A DNA stretch of 64,000 bases. It comes from Candidatus Fermentithermobacillaceae bacterium. Lineage in GTDB: Bacteria; Bacillota; Sulfobacillia; Fermentithermobacillales; Fermentithermobacillaceae. Shown here in pieces: positions 42,006-50,555 of this stretch (positions are counted from its first letter, which is position 1; the number at the start of each line of letters is the position of its first letter). The notes beneath the pieces were generated by a model. It worked only from the letters and a program-made list of their open reading frames with translations. It made no database searches and was not told the origin of the DNA. The stretch is from the NCBI GenBank assembly GCA_012841375.1, contig DUUV01000047.1, forward strand, positions 1 to 64,000. The letters run 5' to 3'. Position numbers and translations under genes: made by a program.

Positions 42006-43181
42006 ATGACAGAGATCAAACATCAAGACTGGATTCGGAAAGGTTTGGAGGAGCTGGACGGTTGTGAAGAGGAACTGGTCGATCTCATCACCCAGGTGAC
42101 CGAGGTGCCGGCTCCCAGCAACGATGAAGCCGACCGGGGCAAGCTCGTCGCGAGAATAATGCGGGACTACGGTTTTCCGGAGGTCCAGACTGACGCTGTG
42201 GGCAACGTCCTCGGGTTTTTCCCCGGCGCCAACCCCTCCAAGGTCATCGTCAGCATGGCGCACATGGATACCGTGTTTCCCAGAGAAACCGACCTTACGG
42301 TAAAGAAAGACGGGAATATCCTGGCTGCGCCCGGGATCTCCGACAATACCACGTCCGTCTGCCAGATGCTGATGATCGGGAGGATCTTCGCCCGAAACCT
42401 GCCTCTCCCGCACCCGGTGATCCTCATAGCCAACGTAGGTGAGGAAGGCCTGGGCGACCTTAAAGGCGCCAGGTACTTCTGCGAACACGTAAAGGAGTAC
42501 GACTTCGGAGGGTTCAGGATCGATCCGGACAACCTGGTCTTCCTGAATATCGACGGGGGTCACGATCACATCGTGAACCGAGGCATCGGGTCCAGGAGGC
42601 TCCGCGTTGAATACAAGGGCGAAGGAGGGCATTCCTGGGCCGCCTTTGGAAAGACCAGCGCGGTCCACGGAATAGGGACGGCTATCGCCGGGATCGCCAA
42701 GATCAAGGTCCCCGCCGATCCCAAGACCACGTATACAGTTGGCGTTGTCCAAGGCGGACACTCGGTGAACTCCATCGCCCAGAGCGCGTGGATGCTTATT
42801 GATATGAGGTCGGTGAGCGGAGAACACCTTCAGGCTCTGGAGAGGGAAGTCAGAGAGGTCCTGCGATCCGCCGCCGAAGAGACCGGCACGACTTACGAAG
42901 TGAAGGTAGTCGGCGACAGGCCCACCGGAGGCATATCGCCTGACTCACCTCTGGTGCAAACCCTTGTGGAACTGGGCAGGGAGCATGGCATGGAGTATCG
43001 CCTGTCGGCCTCAAGCACCGACTCCAACATACCGCTGGCCAAGGGATGGCCTTCGGTCACGATGGGTTTCAAGAAGTCGGAAAATGGCCACCGCACGTCG
43101 GAGTACCTGTACATCGACTCGCTGGTGCCCGGAGTCAAGCTGCTCTTGGAGTGCTACGAGCGTCTCTTGTACGGCGCATAA
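42006..43181 (+). CDS. M20-family peptidase (peptidase T/carboxypeptidase-like)
   Basis: A 391-residue metallopeptidase. Metal and catalytic positions: SMAHMDTVFP (His and catalytic Asp), ILAAPGISDNTTSVCQ (bridging Asp), VGEEGLGDLKGAR (catalytic Glu pair), NIDGGHD and C-terminal NGHRTSEYL (His). The lid or dimerisation domain carries GGHSWAAFGKTSAVHGIG. It should remove an amino acid from small peptides in the cytoplasm. The start at 42006 has GGGGAGG eight bases upstream. It closes the plus-strand run; its stop is 2 bases from that of the convergent GH18-like gene. Confidence 0.9.
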   Translation: MTEIKHQDWIRKGLEELDGCEEELVDLITQVTEVPAPSNDEADRGKLVARIMRDYGFPEVQTDAVGNVLGFFPGANPSKVIVSMAHMDTVFPRETDLTVKKDGNILAAPGISDNTTSVCQMLMIGRIFARNLPLPHPVILIANVGEEGLGDLKGARYFCEHVKEYDFGGFRIDPDNLVFLNIDGGHDHIVNRGIGSRRLRVEYKGEGGHSWAAFGKTSAVHGIGTAIAGIAKIKVPADPKTTYTVGVVQGGHSVNSIAQSAWMLIDMRSVSGEHLQALEREVREVLRSAAEETGTTYEVKVVGDRPTGGISPDSPLVQTLVELGREHGMEYRLSASSTDSNIPLAKGWPSVTMGFKKSENGHRTSEYLYIDSLVPGVKLLLECYERLLYGA

Positions 43182-43182
43182 T

Positions 43183-44853
43183 CTATCTGACTTGGGAGGC
43201 GACCTCCAAGAGGGCGTCGAGCCAGCCGGGCTGAAGGAGCCCGAGTCTCCAGATGGCGATTCCCGCGAGCCCGTGACGTTTGGCCAGCGAAGCCCTGGCG
43301 GCCAGCGTGCGGTTGCTCTCGGTGAAAGCGTGATAGGTTATGCACTCTGATTCCCAGGTCGAATAGTGGCACGATAGGTAAGGGTCATAGGTCTCGGGTG
43401 AGGCCGTCTCTATACCGGCATCCCCTTCGCCGGCAGGGATTTTTCCACCGACCGGGTCCCGGGCGGCGGGACGGGACAACAGTGTCACGGTAGGTGAGCC
43501 TCCGGCCGTGTTCCCAGGGTTCCGGTTACCTTCGCCGTCTCCTTCGGGCGGGTTATCCTCCACGGCATACAGAGTGCCGTACGCAGGCACTCCGAGGATA
43601 AGCTTCCCGGCCGGGACTTGCTCAAGTTCAAGCCGGATCGCTTCTTCGACCTTGTTCCACGGCGCGGCAGGTGTAGGGACGCGCGGGTCTTCATATCCAT
43701 AAGCCATCAAGATGACGGCATCCGCGATCTCTCCGATGCGTTTGTGGTCATATCCCAGGTAATGGCCATTGAGAGGCTGGACGATCACCATAAGCGGCCT
43801 GTCTTGCAGATATTGTCTGAGCGCCTCAAGGAACGCAGTGAAGTTGACTGCGTCTCTTTCTCGTTCTGAGGGGTCGAGCCCGAGGCCTTCGAAGTCTATG
43901 GCCGCTCCATCGAAAGACGTCGCCGATGAGGCAATGGACATGGCGAGCCTTTCGCGCTTCAAAGGATCGGCCAGGAGAGACGAGAGGCGTCCTTTCCGGT
44001 TGTCTCCGAAATACATGGCGATGGCCTGAGAGCCTCCCGCTTCCATGCCTATCATGGCCGAACCCCATGCGTCGGGCCGGCGGAAACCGTAGTCGCTGTC
44101 CTCGTCAGTTACCCGGCCCTCTGCGTCCACGGCGAACCAGCCGAGGATCGCGCCGGCCACATTGGATGCCGGAGAATCGGGTCCCGGGACAAGTGGGTAG
44201 GGGTACTTGTCGCCGAAGAAGTCTTCCCAGCTGGAGTACTCGGAAGAGCCCAGGGCGTAAAAGCCCCAAACGGGAAGCTTCTCTTTGGGTGAGATCACCA
44301 GTGCCGAGCGTGATTGAGCATCCCATTTCACAACGTAGTCCATGGCCTCGCTGAAGAACCTGAGGGGGACCACTGTGTGGCCATCGACCAACTGGGGAGG
44401 CTGGGCCAGCGCTACTTCGCGGTTGTTTACCGTCACAAGGGTACTGCCGATCGTAAGCTCGATGGCCGTGTCGCCCTTCTGGCAGACAATAGTCCCGCTT
44501 TCGTGCCATTGGACCGTGAAACCCAGGGCCTCGGAGAGGGCGCGCAGGGGGACCATGGTCGTGCCGTCTTTCAGGAACGGGCTGATTGGAAACGCTATGG
44601 GAAGGTCGTCGAGGTAGACGCCGACCGGCATGTCTCCGTGAGGCGAAGGACCGGACGCCCGGGCATTGGGCGCCTGACCGTGGGCAATAAGGGACAAACC
44701 GCTCAGGAGAAACGCCATTACGAGCGAAAGACCGAGTCGTCCCCAACCCGCAAGATGCTTGAGGCGGCTTTGACTCTCGCGGCTCTTGCTCCCGTGTGCA
44801 GCTATCCCGCTGCAAATCGTCCTAGTCCTTCTTAGAGCGTTCATATCATTCAT
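43183..44853 (-). CDS. Exported GH18-like protein with copper amine oxidase N-terminal-type domain
   Basis: A 556-residue protein. A long basic N-terminus precedes a signal segment (about 40-58, LGLSLVMAFLLSGLSLIAHG). Residues 75-187 are a copper-amine-oxidase N1-like stalk: DGTTMVPLRALSEALGFTVQ and DGHTVVPLRFFSEAMDYVVK. From about 195 follows a TIM-barrel like spore-cortex GH18 proteins (YaaH/SleL relatives), with FDGAAIDFEGLG holding Asp315, Asp320 and Glu322 of the DxxxxDxE catalytic motif; ADAVILMAYGYEDPR and KLILGVPAYGTLY are further GH18 strands. It probably binds or hydrolyses a beta-1,4 N-acetylglucosamine polymer outside the cell. A promoter candidate lies about 100 bases upstream. 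Confidence 0.82.
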   Translation of the reverse strand: MNDMNALRRTRTICSGIAAHGSKSRESQSRLKHLAGWGRLGLSLVMAFLLSGLSLIAHGQAPNARASGPSPHGDMPVGVYLDDLPIAFPISPFLKDGTTMVPLRALSEALGFTVQWHESGTIVCQKGDTAIELTIGSTLVTVNNREVALAQPPQLVDGHTVVPLRFFSEAMDYVVKWDAQSRSALVISPKEKLPVWGFYALGSSEYSSWEDFFGDKYPYPLVPGPDSPASNVAGAILGWFAVDAEGRVTDEDSDYGFRRPDAWGSAMIGMEAGGSQAIAMYFGDNRKGRLSSLLADPLKRERLAMSIASSATSFDGAAIDFEGLGLDPSERERDAVNFTAFLEALRQYLQDRPLMVIVQPLNGHYLGYDHKRIGEIADAVILMAYGYEDPRVPTPAAPWNKVEEAIRLELEQVPAGKLILGVPAYGTLYAVEDNPPEGDGEGNRNPGNTAGGSPTVTLLSRPAARDPVGGKIPAGEGDAGIETASPETYDPYLSCHYSTWESECITYHAFTESNRTLAARASLAKRHGLAGIAIWRLGLLQPGWLDALLEVASQVR

Positions 44854-44948
44854 ATCTACGCAATTCTCCCGATCAGGCGTGCTAGAGAAATCACTCAGGC
44901 GTGTGTTACGGCTTCCATGGGGTGGTGACTCTGCCGAGATGTATCTTT

Positions 44949-44977
44949 TATATCACGAAGGCAGTATAGCCTGACAA
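44949..44977 (-). promoter_or_regulatory. Promoter candidate for the GH18-like gene
   Basis: On the minus strand TTGTCA (44972-44977) and GATATA (44949-44954) are spaced by 17 bases, close to the housekeeping consensus, and sit about 95 bases before the ATG at 44853. No other good promoter is seen in this gap. Confidence 0.5.
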
Positions 44978-45024
44978 GGCCTGTCTCACTAGGCAGGACT
45001 CCGGCGACGCGTGTCCTTACTCAT

Positions 45025-45261
45025 CTATTTCCTGCCCGGTCGCTCTTCCTTGGGCGGGCGGATCTCAAAGAAATACTCCATAGGCAGGTTGGGAAATCCT
45101 CGTTTGAGTGCTGCGATGAACCGGGAGTTGGGTGAACGGAGCCCCCTTAATATCCTTGACAGGGCCGCTCTGGATACCCCCATTTTCCCGGCCAATTCCG
45201 CTTGGTTCATCCCGCTTTTCTGAAGAGCCGTCCTTAGGCGTGAGGGTGAGAATCTGTTCAA
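45025..45261 (-). CDS. Small XRE-family DNA-binding protein
   Basis: A 78-residue protein that is mainly one helix-turn-helix domain: FSPSRLRTALQKSGMNQAEL followed by AGKMGVSRAALSRILRGLRS, the standard XRE/Cro pattern (MNQAELAGKMGVSRAALSRI). A short basic/proline tail follows. I chose the TTG at 45261, with GGAGG about 10 bases upstream; longer in-frame versions would run over the promoter described next. It is divergent from a second XRE gene, which suggests mutual or auto-regulation. Confidence 0.75.
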   Translation of the reverse strand: MNRFSPSRLRTALQKSGMNQAELAGKMGVSRAALSRILRGLRSPNSRFIAALKRGFPNLPMEYFFEIRPPKEERPGRK

Positions 45262-45298
45262 CGGCGATCCACCTCCGTTGCCTATAGGCGACAAATTC

Positions 45299-45327
45299 AG
45301 TATAGGAACCATGTCCCCGTACGTCAA
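45299..45327 (-). promoter_or_regulatory. Strong sigma-A-type promoter of the small XRE gene
   Basis: TTGACG (45322-45327) and TATACT (45299-45304), minus strand, are separated by exactly 17 bases. They lie 38 bases before the TTG start at 45261. This is the best-matching housekeeping promoter I found in the window. Confidence 0.78.
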
Positions 45328-45418
45328 CGCCAATCGTTCGACAAGGCCCGGCCACATGAGTACGATGCTCCTCATAGCGTCTATCTTCTCTCTATCCTGC
45401 GGACCCCAAACGGTTGGT

Positions 45419-45434
45419 GTTGCCGAACGGCAAC
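45419..45434. promoter_or_regulatory. Palindromic operator candidate upstream of the second XRE gene
   Basis: GTTGCCGAACGGCAAC is a perfect inverted repeat of 7-base arms around AA, 20 bases before the ATG at 45455. A TATACA follows at 45441-45446. Its position between the palindrome and a divergent regulator gene fits an autoregulatory binding site; such a palindrome alone could occur by chance. Confidence 0.45.
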
Positions 45435-45454
45435 TCAGCGTATACACTGGTGGC

Positions 45455-45883
45455 ATGGCAATCGCAGAGCTGATCAAGGACAGGCGGACCCGCCTCGGGA
45501 TGAGCCAACGTCAGTTGGCCTCGGTCTCGGGTCTCAGCAACAGCGAGATATCCAGAATCGAGTCAGGAGAGAGAAAGAGCCCTTCTCCTCAGGTGCTCTA
45601 TGCCCTATCGGCGGCTCTCGATATCCCCTACGAAATACTCATGACGGAAGCCGGTCACCGGCCTGTCCAAGGAGCTTCTCCCAAGATGCCCGAATGGGTC
45701 TACAGCCTGCCTCCGGACTTGTACGAGTTCGTCAAGGACGAAGCCTCCCGGGGATGGCCCTACATGAGGCTTGCCAGGGGCATGAGCGAGGAGAACCTCT
45801 CGCCGGGGGAGGTCGAGGCCATCGTTGCCACCTGGGTGGAGGCCAAGCGGAAGTACGAGAAGAGACCCGGCAGGCGGAAATAG
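45455..45883 (+). CDS. XRE-family transcriptional regulator
   Basis: A 142-residue protein with an N-terminal helix-turn-helix, IAELIKDRRTRLGMSQRQLA followed by SVSGLSNSEISRIESGERKS, the classic XRE/SinR-like domain (about residues 3-60). The C-terminal 75 residues contain MPEWVYSLPPDLYEFVKDEA and a helix with GLSPGEVEAIVATWVEAKR-like sequence; this tail probably binds a ligand or partner. The ATG at 45455 has only a weak GGTGG before it. gamma-Glutamyltransferase starts 40 bases downstream and may be in the same unit. Confidence 0.85.
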   Translation: MAIAELIKDRRTRLGMSQRQLASVSGLSNSEISRIESGERKSPSPQVLYALSAALDIPYEILMTEAGHRPVQGASPKMPEWVYSLPPDLYEFVKDEASRGWPYMRLARGMSEENLSPGEVEAIVATWVEAKRKYEKRPGRRK

Positions 45884-45923
45884 CCGTACCGCGACCTCTA
45901 GCGGCACACTAGGAGGGTTTAGA

Positions 45924-47546
45924 GTGTCGGTGACAAGATACGCCAAGGCTCAGGTATCAGGGAACGGGATGGTGGCTGCCGCTCACCCGCTGGCGGCCCT
46001 CGCAGGGATTGACGCTCTTCGCGAGGGCGGGAACGCCATGGACGCGTGCCTCACAATGGCGTCGGTGACCTCTGTTGTCCTCCCACATATGTGCGGCCTG
46101 GGCGGCGATGTTTTCCTCATCTACTACGACGCCGGAACGGAGACGGTTACCGCGCTCAACGGAAGCGGAGCGCCCGGCGATAAATCGACCTTGGAGCACT
46201 TCGCCGGGACGGGACCGATTCTGCCGCAGGACGGCATCCTCTCGGTGGCCGTCCCCGGAGCGCCTCTTGCTTACCAGCTGGCAGACCGGCGGTTCGGCAC
46301 CTTCGGGCTTCGCAAGTGTTTTGAGGCAGGGGCCAAAGTGGCCGAGAAGGGATTTGTCGTTTCGGCTTCCTTCGCCAGAGCGGTCGCTGCCGAGAAAGCC
46401 AAGCTGTCCAAGTTCGATGAAGCCGCCCGGGTGTTCCTTCCCGGAGGGGAGCCGCCAAAGCCCGGCAGTGTTTTCCGGCAGGTGGATATGGCCAGTACCC
46501 TGAGGGCTTTCGGGGAGGGCGGCGCGGAGTACATGTACAACGGCCCCTTCGCCGAGAAGTTCTACGAGATGAACGCGGCGTTGGATGGCACCTTCACCGG
46601 TGACGAATTTGGGAGTCACTTCGACAACCCGTCAGGGTTCTACGACCCCATCCTGTCCTCGTACAGGGGATACACGATTCTTCAGACGGCTCCGGTCTCT
46701 CAGGGCTTTATCGTCCTCGAGGAGATGAACATACTTGAGACTTTTGACATGCCCGCGCTCGATCCGGCCGGCCCTGAGGCGATTCATCTGATGGTAGAGG
46801 CGAAGAAGACTGCCTTTGCCGACAGAAACGCCTACGCCGGAGACCCGGCGGTCTCAGGCTTTGACGTCGGGAAGTTTATCTCCAAAGAGTACGCCCGCGC
46901 GGCCGCCCAGGGCATTGACCTCCGGAAGGCTGGCGTGTTTTCGGGCGGCCCCTCGAGAGGCGGTGACACGACCTCATTCGTTGCCTGGGACGCGAAAGGC
47001 AACTGCTGTTCCTTCATCCACAGCATCGCCTTCGCCTTCGGCTCGGGCGTCATGGTGCCGGGGACGGGAGTCCTTCTCAACAACCGGGCCGGCAGGTCGT
47101 TTGTCCTGGAGCCGGGCCATCCCAACAGCCTGGCGCCGGGAAAGCGTCCAATGCACACCCTGAACTGCTATATGGTGATGAAAGACCGGGTCCCGTTTAT
47201 TGTAGGCGGTACTCCCGGCGGAGACGGTCAGCCTCAGTGGAACATGCAGATGCTCAGCCTCATGCTCGATCACAACATGGGGCCGCAGGATGCCTGCGAG
47301 TTTCCCAGGTGGACTTCTTCTCCCGGGACCGATGTGATAAGCCTCGGCAGGCCTTACGAGCTCCGGCTCGAGTCGCGCTTCCCCGACTCCACGGTTCAGA
47401 GCCTCGCCGCAATGGGACATACGGTGAAGACCGTCGGTCCGTGGGCAGGTGGCGGCGGAGCCCAGATCATCATGAAAGACCCGGACACGGGAGCGCTAAT
47501 CGGAGGTTCCGACAGGCGCGTGGGAGGATTGGCGCTGGGGTATTAG
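45924..47546 (+). CDS. ggt: Gamma-glutamyltransferase
   Basis: A 540-residue Ntn hydrolase. Recognised by MVAAAHPLAALAGIDALREG, the substrate loop LPHMCGLGGDVFLIYYD, and the autoprocessing site SRGGDTTSFVAWD, where Thr349 would become the nucleophile of the small subunit. Later GVLLNNRAG and the GGTPGGDGQPQ oxyanion stretch are also present. It cleaves gamma-glutamyl bonds of glutathione or related amides. No signal peptide is seen, so the protein may be cytoplasmic, unlike many homologues. The GTG at 45924 follows AGGAGG. The cleavage site here reads DTTS rather than the more frequent TTHY-type sequence. Confidence 0.92.
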   Translation: MSVTRYAKAQVSGNGMVAAAHPLAALAGIDALREGGNAMDACLTMASVTSVVLPHMCGLGGDVFLIYYDAGTETVTALNGSGAPGDKSTLEHFAGTGPILPQDGILSVAVPGAPLAYQLADRRFGTFGLRKCFEAGAKVAEKGFVVSASFARAVAAEKAKLSKFDEAARVFLPGGEPPKPGSVFRQVDMASTLRAFGEGGAEYMYNGPFAEKFYEMNAALDGTFTGDEFGSHFDNPSGFYDPILSSYRGYTILQTAPVSQGFIVLEEMNILETFDMPALDPAGPEAIHLMVEAKKTAFADRNAYAGDPAVSGFDVGKFISKEYARAAAQGIDLRKAGVFSGGPSRGGDTTSFVAWDAKGNCCSFIHSIAFAFGSGVMVPGTGVLLNNRAGRSFVLEPGHPNSLAPGKRPMHTLNCYMVMKDRVPFIVGGTPGGDGQPQWNMQMLSLMLDHNMGPQDACEFPRWTSSPGTDVISLGRPYELRLESRFPDSTVQSLAAMGHTVKTVGPWAGGGGAQIIMKDPDTGALIGGSDRRVGGLALGY

Positions 47547-47680
47547 TTATGCTGTGGTCATTTGGACGGGCGGCCATGTGAGTGATCGCGGTTTCTACGA
47601 CGCTCGATATTGCCTGAGATATGACCGCCCGTCTAGGTCACGGAGTACGCTAGATGAGAGATAACGCTACCCGATGCCCG

Positions 47681-48967
47681 TTAGCCGCTCTTTGCGGTAA
47701 CCGAAACGTTCTCGACCAACGCGTAAGGAAGAGTGATCCCGAAGTTCCTGGCCTCGCGGCTCAGCGCCACCAGATGGTCCTTCAAGTGTTTGAACACGTT
47801 CACCGAGAACATACAGTCTTTCACGCGCCCAACGAGCTTGCCGTCTTCAATCAGAAAGCCCATGGCTATGTTGCCGCTTACTTGTCCCGAATACGGGTTG
47901 CCGGCCCATGCTCCCATGGTACTCTCGATCATGATCCCCCGTTTCACGCCGGATAGAAGATCATCTTTGGATTGAGAACCACCCTCGACAACCAGGTTGC
48001 CGGGCTCTATGCCCGAGACGCCTCCCGTGCCTATGGGGTCTCGTCCTAGTTTGTGGGCAGTCTCCAGGTCCAAGAGGTATTCGCTCAGGACGCCTTTTTC
48101 AATAAGGGACGTGCGCCTGCAAGCCACACCCTGGGCGTCGTACATGCGGCTGCCGAGTCCGCCTGGCATCAGGCCATCTTCCAGGACTGTCAGACGCGGC
48201 GAGAAAACCTGTTCTCCCAGGCGTCCCGCCAACGGGCTAATCCCCCTGGTGACCGCTTTGCCGTTAAGGCAGGCAAGGACCGGCGACACAAGGTCTCTGA
48301 AAGCCATAGGGGTGAACAGCACCGGGTAGGTGCCTGTCTCTATCCTTACGTTCTTCCGCGCCAGCTCAAACCTGGCTTGGATCTCACGCTTCATCCGCTC
48401 AACGTCTACGTCAAGCCCGGTTGAGACGTGGAAATCCCATAGCTGGACCATATTCTGTCCTTCAACCAGTTCGGCAGCGGCCAGTATCGATAGGACCGTC
48501 CTGTCCCAAGAAGCCTCCAGGCCTTTGGTGTTGGCGATCCCCTCACGGAAAGTGGTCTTGGACACGCCCACCGAACCGTTGACCTCGGGGTGGAGCGTCT
48601 TCAGAAACCCGGATAGGTCTTCTCCTACCTCGAGCATCTTCTCGAGTCTTAGTGAAGCGATTTCCTCCGAGTACACCGCCGGTTTGGTGGATGGGGCGGG
48701 AGCAGGGAAGGAGTAGGGCGCAGGCGCTCCGTATTCGGCCAGTCGCATGGCCCTTTCCAGAACGTCGGCTTCTGCGCCGGCCTTAGTCGAGAAGGCCACG
48801 CCCAACCGGCCATCCTTTATGGCTTGGGCCGTGAGCGACAGACTTTCGGTGTTCTGGATCCCTTTCAGCCTGTTGAACTCGAAACTGAGCTCCACCTTTC
48901 TTGACTCGTGGAATGTCACGGTGGCATCGGCTCCTGCCGACGCGGCCTGTTTCAGGGCTTTGTGCAT
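47681..48967 (-). CDS. tldE: TldE/PmbA-type metallopeptidase subunit
   Basis: A 428-residue protein of the TldD/PmbA family without the HExxxH motif, which marks it as the TldE partner. Seen: ADATVTFHESRKVELSFEFN, GRLGVAFSTKAG, TGTYPVLFTPMAFRDLVSPV, and the C-terminal Gly-rich GNPYSGQVSGNIAMGFLIED. TldD/TldE form a heterodimer that degrades unfolded peptides; in some bacteria it removes leader peptides of ribosomally made peptides. The ATG at 48967 overlaps the tldD stop (TGATG), so both are translated together. Confidence 0.9.
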   Translation of the reverse strand: MHKALKQAASAGADATVTFHESRKVELSFEFNRLKGIQNTESLSLTAQAIKDGRLGVAFSTKAGAEADVLERAMRLAEYGAPAPYSFPAPAPSTKPAVYSEEIASLRLEKMLEVGEDLSGFLKTLHPEVNGSVGVSKTTFREGIANTKGLEASWDRTVLSILAAAELVEGQNMVQLWDFHVSTGLDVDVERMKREIQARFELARKNVRIETGTYPVLFTPMAFRDLVSPVLACLNGKAVTRGISPLAGRLGEQVFSPRLTVLEDGLMPGGLGSRMYDAQGVACRRTSLIEKGVLSEYLLDLETAHKLGRDPIGTGGVSGIEPGNLVVEGGSQSKDDLLSGVKRGIMIESTMGAWAGNPYSGQVSGNIAMGFLIEDGKLVGRVKDCMFSVNVFKHLKDHLVALSREARNFGITLPYALVENVSVTAKSG

Positions 48968-50355
48968 CACTTCCTCTCACCTCCTACAACGACTCGCTGG
49001 ATCCTGATGTGAGGTGAACCGTCGGCTGTAGGCAAGGGGCTCTGACTTCCTTTCCCGCATCCCCCGGAAGAGTTATGGATCCCAAAGTCACTTCCGATCA
49101 TGTCTATGTTCCGGAGGGTGGTGAAGACGTTGCCGGTCAGACTCACGTCGCGCACGGGCTCGGCAATGGCGCCTCCGCGGATCATGTTGCAGCGCGATGC
49201 CGTGAAGGTGAACATCTCGCCGTTGGTTTCTCCTCCATAGCCGCCGTCAACGTATACACCCAAGGATATGTCCTTCAGCATATCCTCCAGGGAGTGCTTG
49301 CCAGGCGCTATGCACGTGGTCCTCATCCTGACGATCGGAGGGAACCGGTAGTTCAGCGCCCGGGCATTGCCCGTCGGCTCTTCCCCCATTTTCATGGCGC
49401 TCTCGCGGCAGTGGAGGTGTCCTACGACAACTCCTCCCTTTATGAGGTAGGTCTTTTGCATCGGTACGCCCTCGTCGTCGTACTTGGCTTCGCCGCGGTT
49501 TCCGCCTTCGATGCCGCTGTCGAAGATGTCCAGGTCTTCCGGGCCGTATCGCGTTCCCACTTTGAGCAGTTCCTTCATGCGTTCGTTCTCGTCAAGGGAG
49601 TCCGCTTCCGATAGGTGCCCGAAAGCCTCATGGACAAAGAGCCCCGCCATCTCAGGTGAGAGGACCACAGTGTACTCGTCCGCTTTGACGACCGGCGCGT
49701 ATAGCATGTCTCGAGCAGCGGCTGCCGCACGCACGATTTTCTCCTCGAGACCCAACGCGACTTTGTAGTCGGAGTTCGACCCGAACTTGGCGAATTCCTG
49801 AGTGGTAAGGCTCCCTCTGGTTGCCACGGCCGCGACCGAGCCGCCCAGGTCCATCTTCTCCTGATAGATGTACGTGCCCTCGGAGTTGGCGAAGTGCAGG
49901 TGAGTGTGCCTGTCAAAGTAACGGACCGATGTGGAAGTTATCTCCGGTTGGCTAAGGGCCAGTTCATTGTATTTGCCCAAGAGGTTTACTTTTTCCGAAA
50001 GCGGGACAGAGAACGCAGGCGTCCCGAATACCCCGGGTACTTCGTCCTCGACGGGCTCGACGGGGTAGAGCCGAATCTCCTTCCTGAGTATGTCACCCAG
50101 AACCCGGGCCTGCGCGCAGGCTTCTTCGACCTTGCGCTCCAGGTCATCCAGCCTGTTGAACGACACAAACCCCCAACCGCCGTTCACCAAGGCCCGGACG
50201 TTGCCTCCGGCCGAAATCGATTCCGATACCTGGTCGATGTCTTTTCCCCGGAACCCAATGGAGACCTGCTCGGTCTCTTCAACCCGGATCTCGCAGTACT
50301 CGGCGTTGGAGCGCTCTAGAGCGCTCCTCAAGAGATCCTTCATGGATTTCGTCAC
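48967..50355 (-). CDS. tldD: TldD metallopeptidase subunit
   Basis: A 462-residue catalytic partner. The zinc motif HEAFGHLSEAD (HExxxH) is intact, and the later YVDGGYGGETNGEMFTF and ARALNYRFPPIVRMR are family signatures; a conserved Cys pair surrounds SSGGCGKGSQ near the end. The GTG at 50355 has AAGGAGG nine bases upstream, making it preferable to the ATG twelve bases further in. No peptide-precursor gene is visible next to the pair, so the substrate remains open. Confidence 0.92.
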   Translation of the reverse strand: MTKSMKDLLRSALERSNAEYCEIRVEETEQVSIGFRGKDIDQVSESISAGGNVRALVNGGWGFVSFNRLDDLERKVEEACAQARVLGDILRKEIRLYPVEPVEDEVPGVFGTPAFSVPLSEKVNLLGKYNELALSQPEITSTSVRYFDRHTHLHFANSEGTYIYQEKMDLGGSVAAVATRGSLTTQEFAKFGSNSDYKVALGLEEKIVRAAAAARDMLYAPVVKADEYTVVLSPEMAGLFVHEAFGHLSEADSLDENERMKELLKVGTRYGPEDLDIFDSGIEGGNRGEAKYDDEGVPMQKTYLIKGGVVVGHLHCRESAMKMGEEPTGNARALNYRFPPIVRMRTTCIAPGKHSLEDMLKDISLGVYVDGGYGGETNGEMFTFTASRCNMIRGGAIAEPVRDVSLTGNVFTTLRNIDMIGSDFGIHNSSGGCGKGSQSPLPTADGSPHIRIQRVVVGGERK

Positions 50356-50461
50356 GTCTTCTTGCCTCCTTGTGATGCGCGTCCCGAGTCGGTCTTTTCT
50401 ACGAGGGGAGGCTACATACCTACCGGGAGCCATGGCGGTCCTGCCGGTTGGAGGCACGCCA

Positions 50462-50490
50462 TGTCAGGGTGCTCCAATGGATGTTATACT
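50462..50490 (+). promoter_or_regulatory. Promoter candidate for the S8-like protease gene
   Basis: TATACT at 50485-50490 is a good -10 element; TGTCAG at 50462-50467, 17 bases upstream, is a weak -35. The protease gene starts 65 bases after the -10. Confidence 0.4.
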
Positions 50491-50555
50491 GGCAAGGCAA
50501 GCATCCAAGCTGCAGAGGATAAAGCGGCTATCCGGGCCGGCGGGGAGAGGTCGAC

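Noticed and set aside
47565-47643. Inverted repeat (12 of 13 bases) between the convergent ggt and tldE genes
   Set aside because: With a 53-base loop and one mismatch a few such pairs are expected by chance in this window; there is no T-run to support a terminator.
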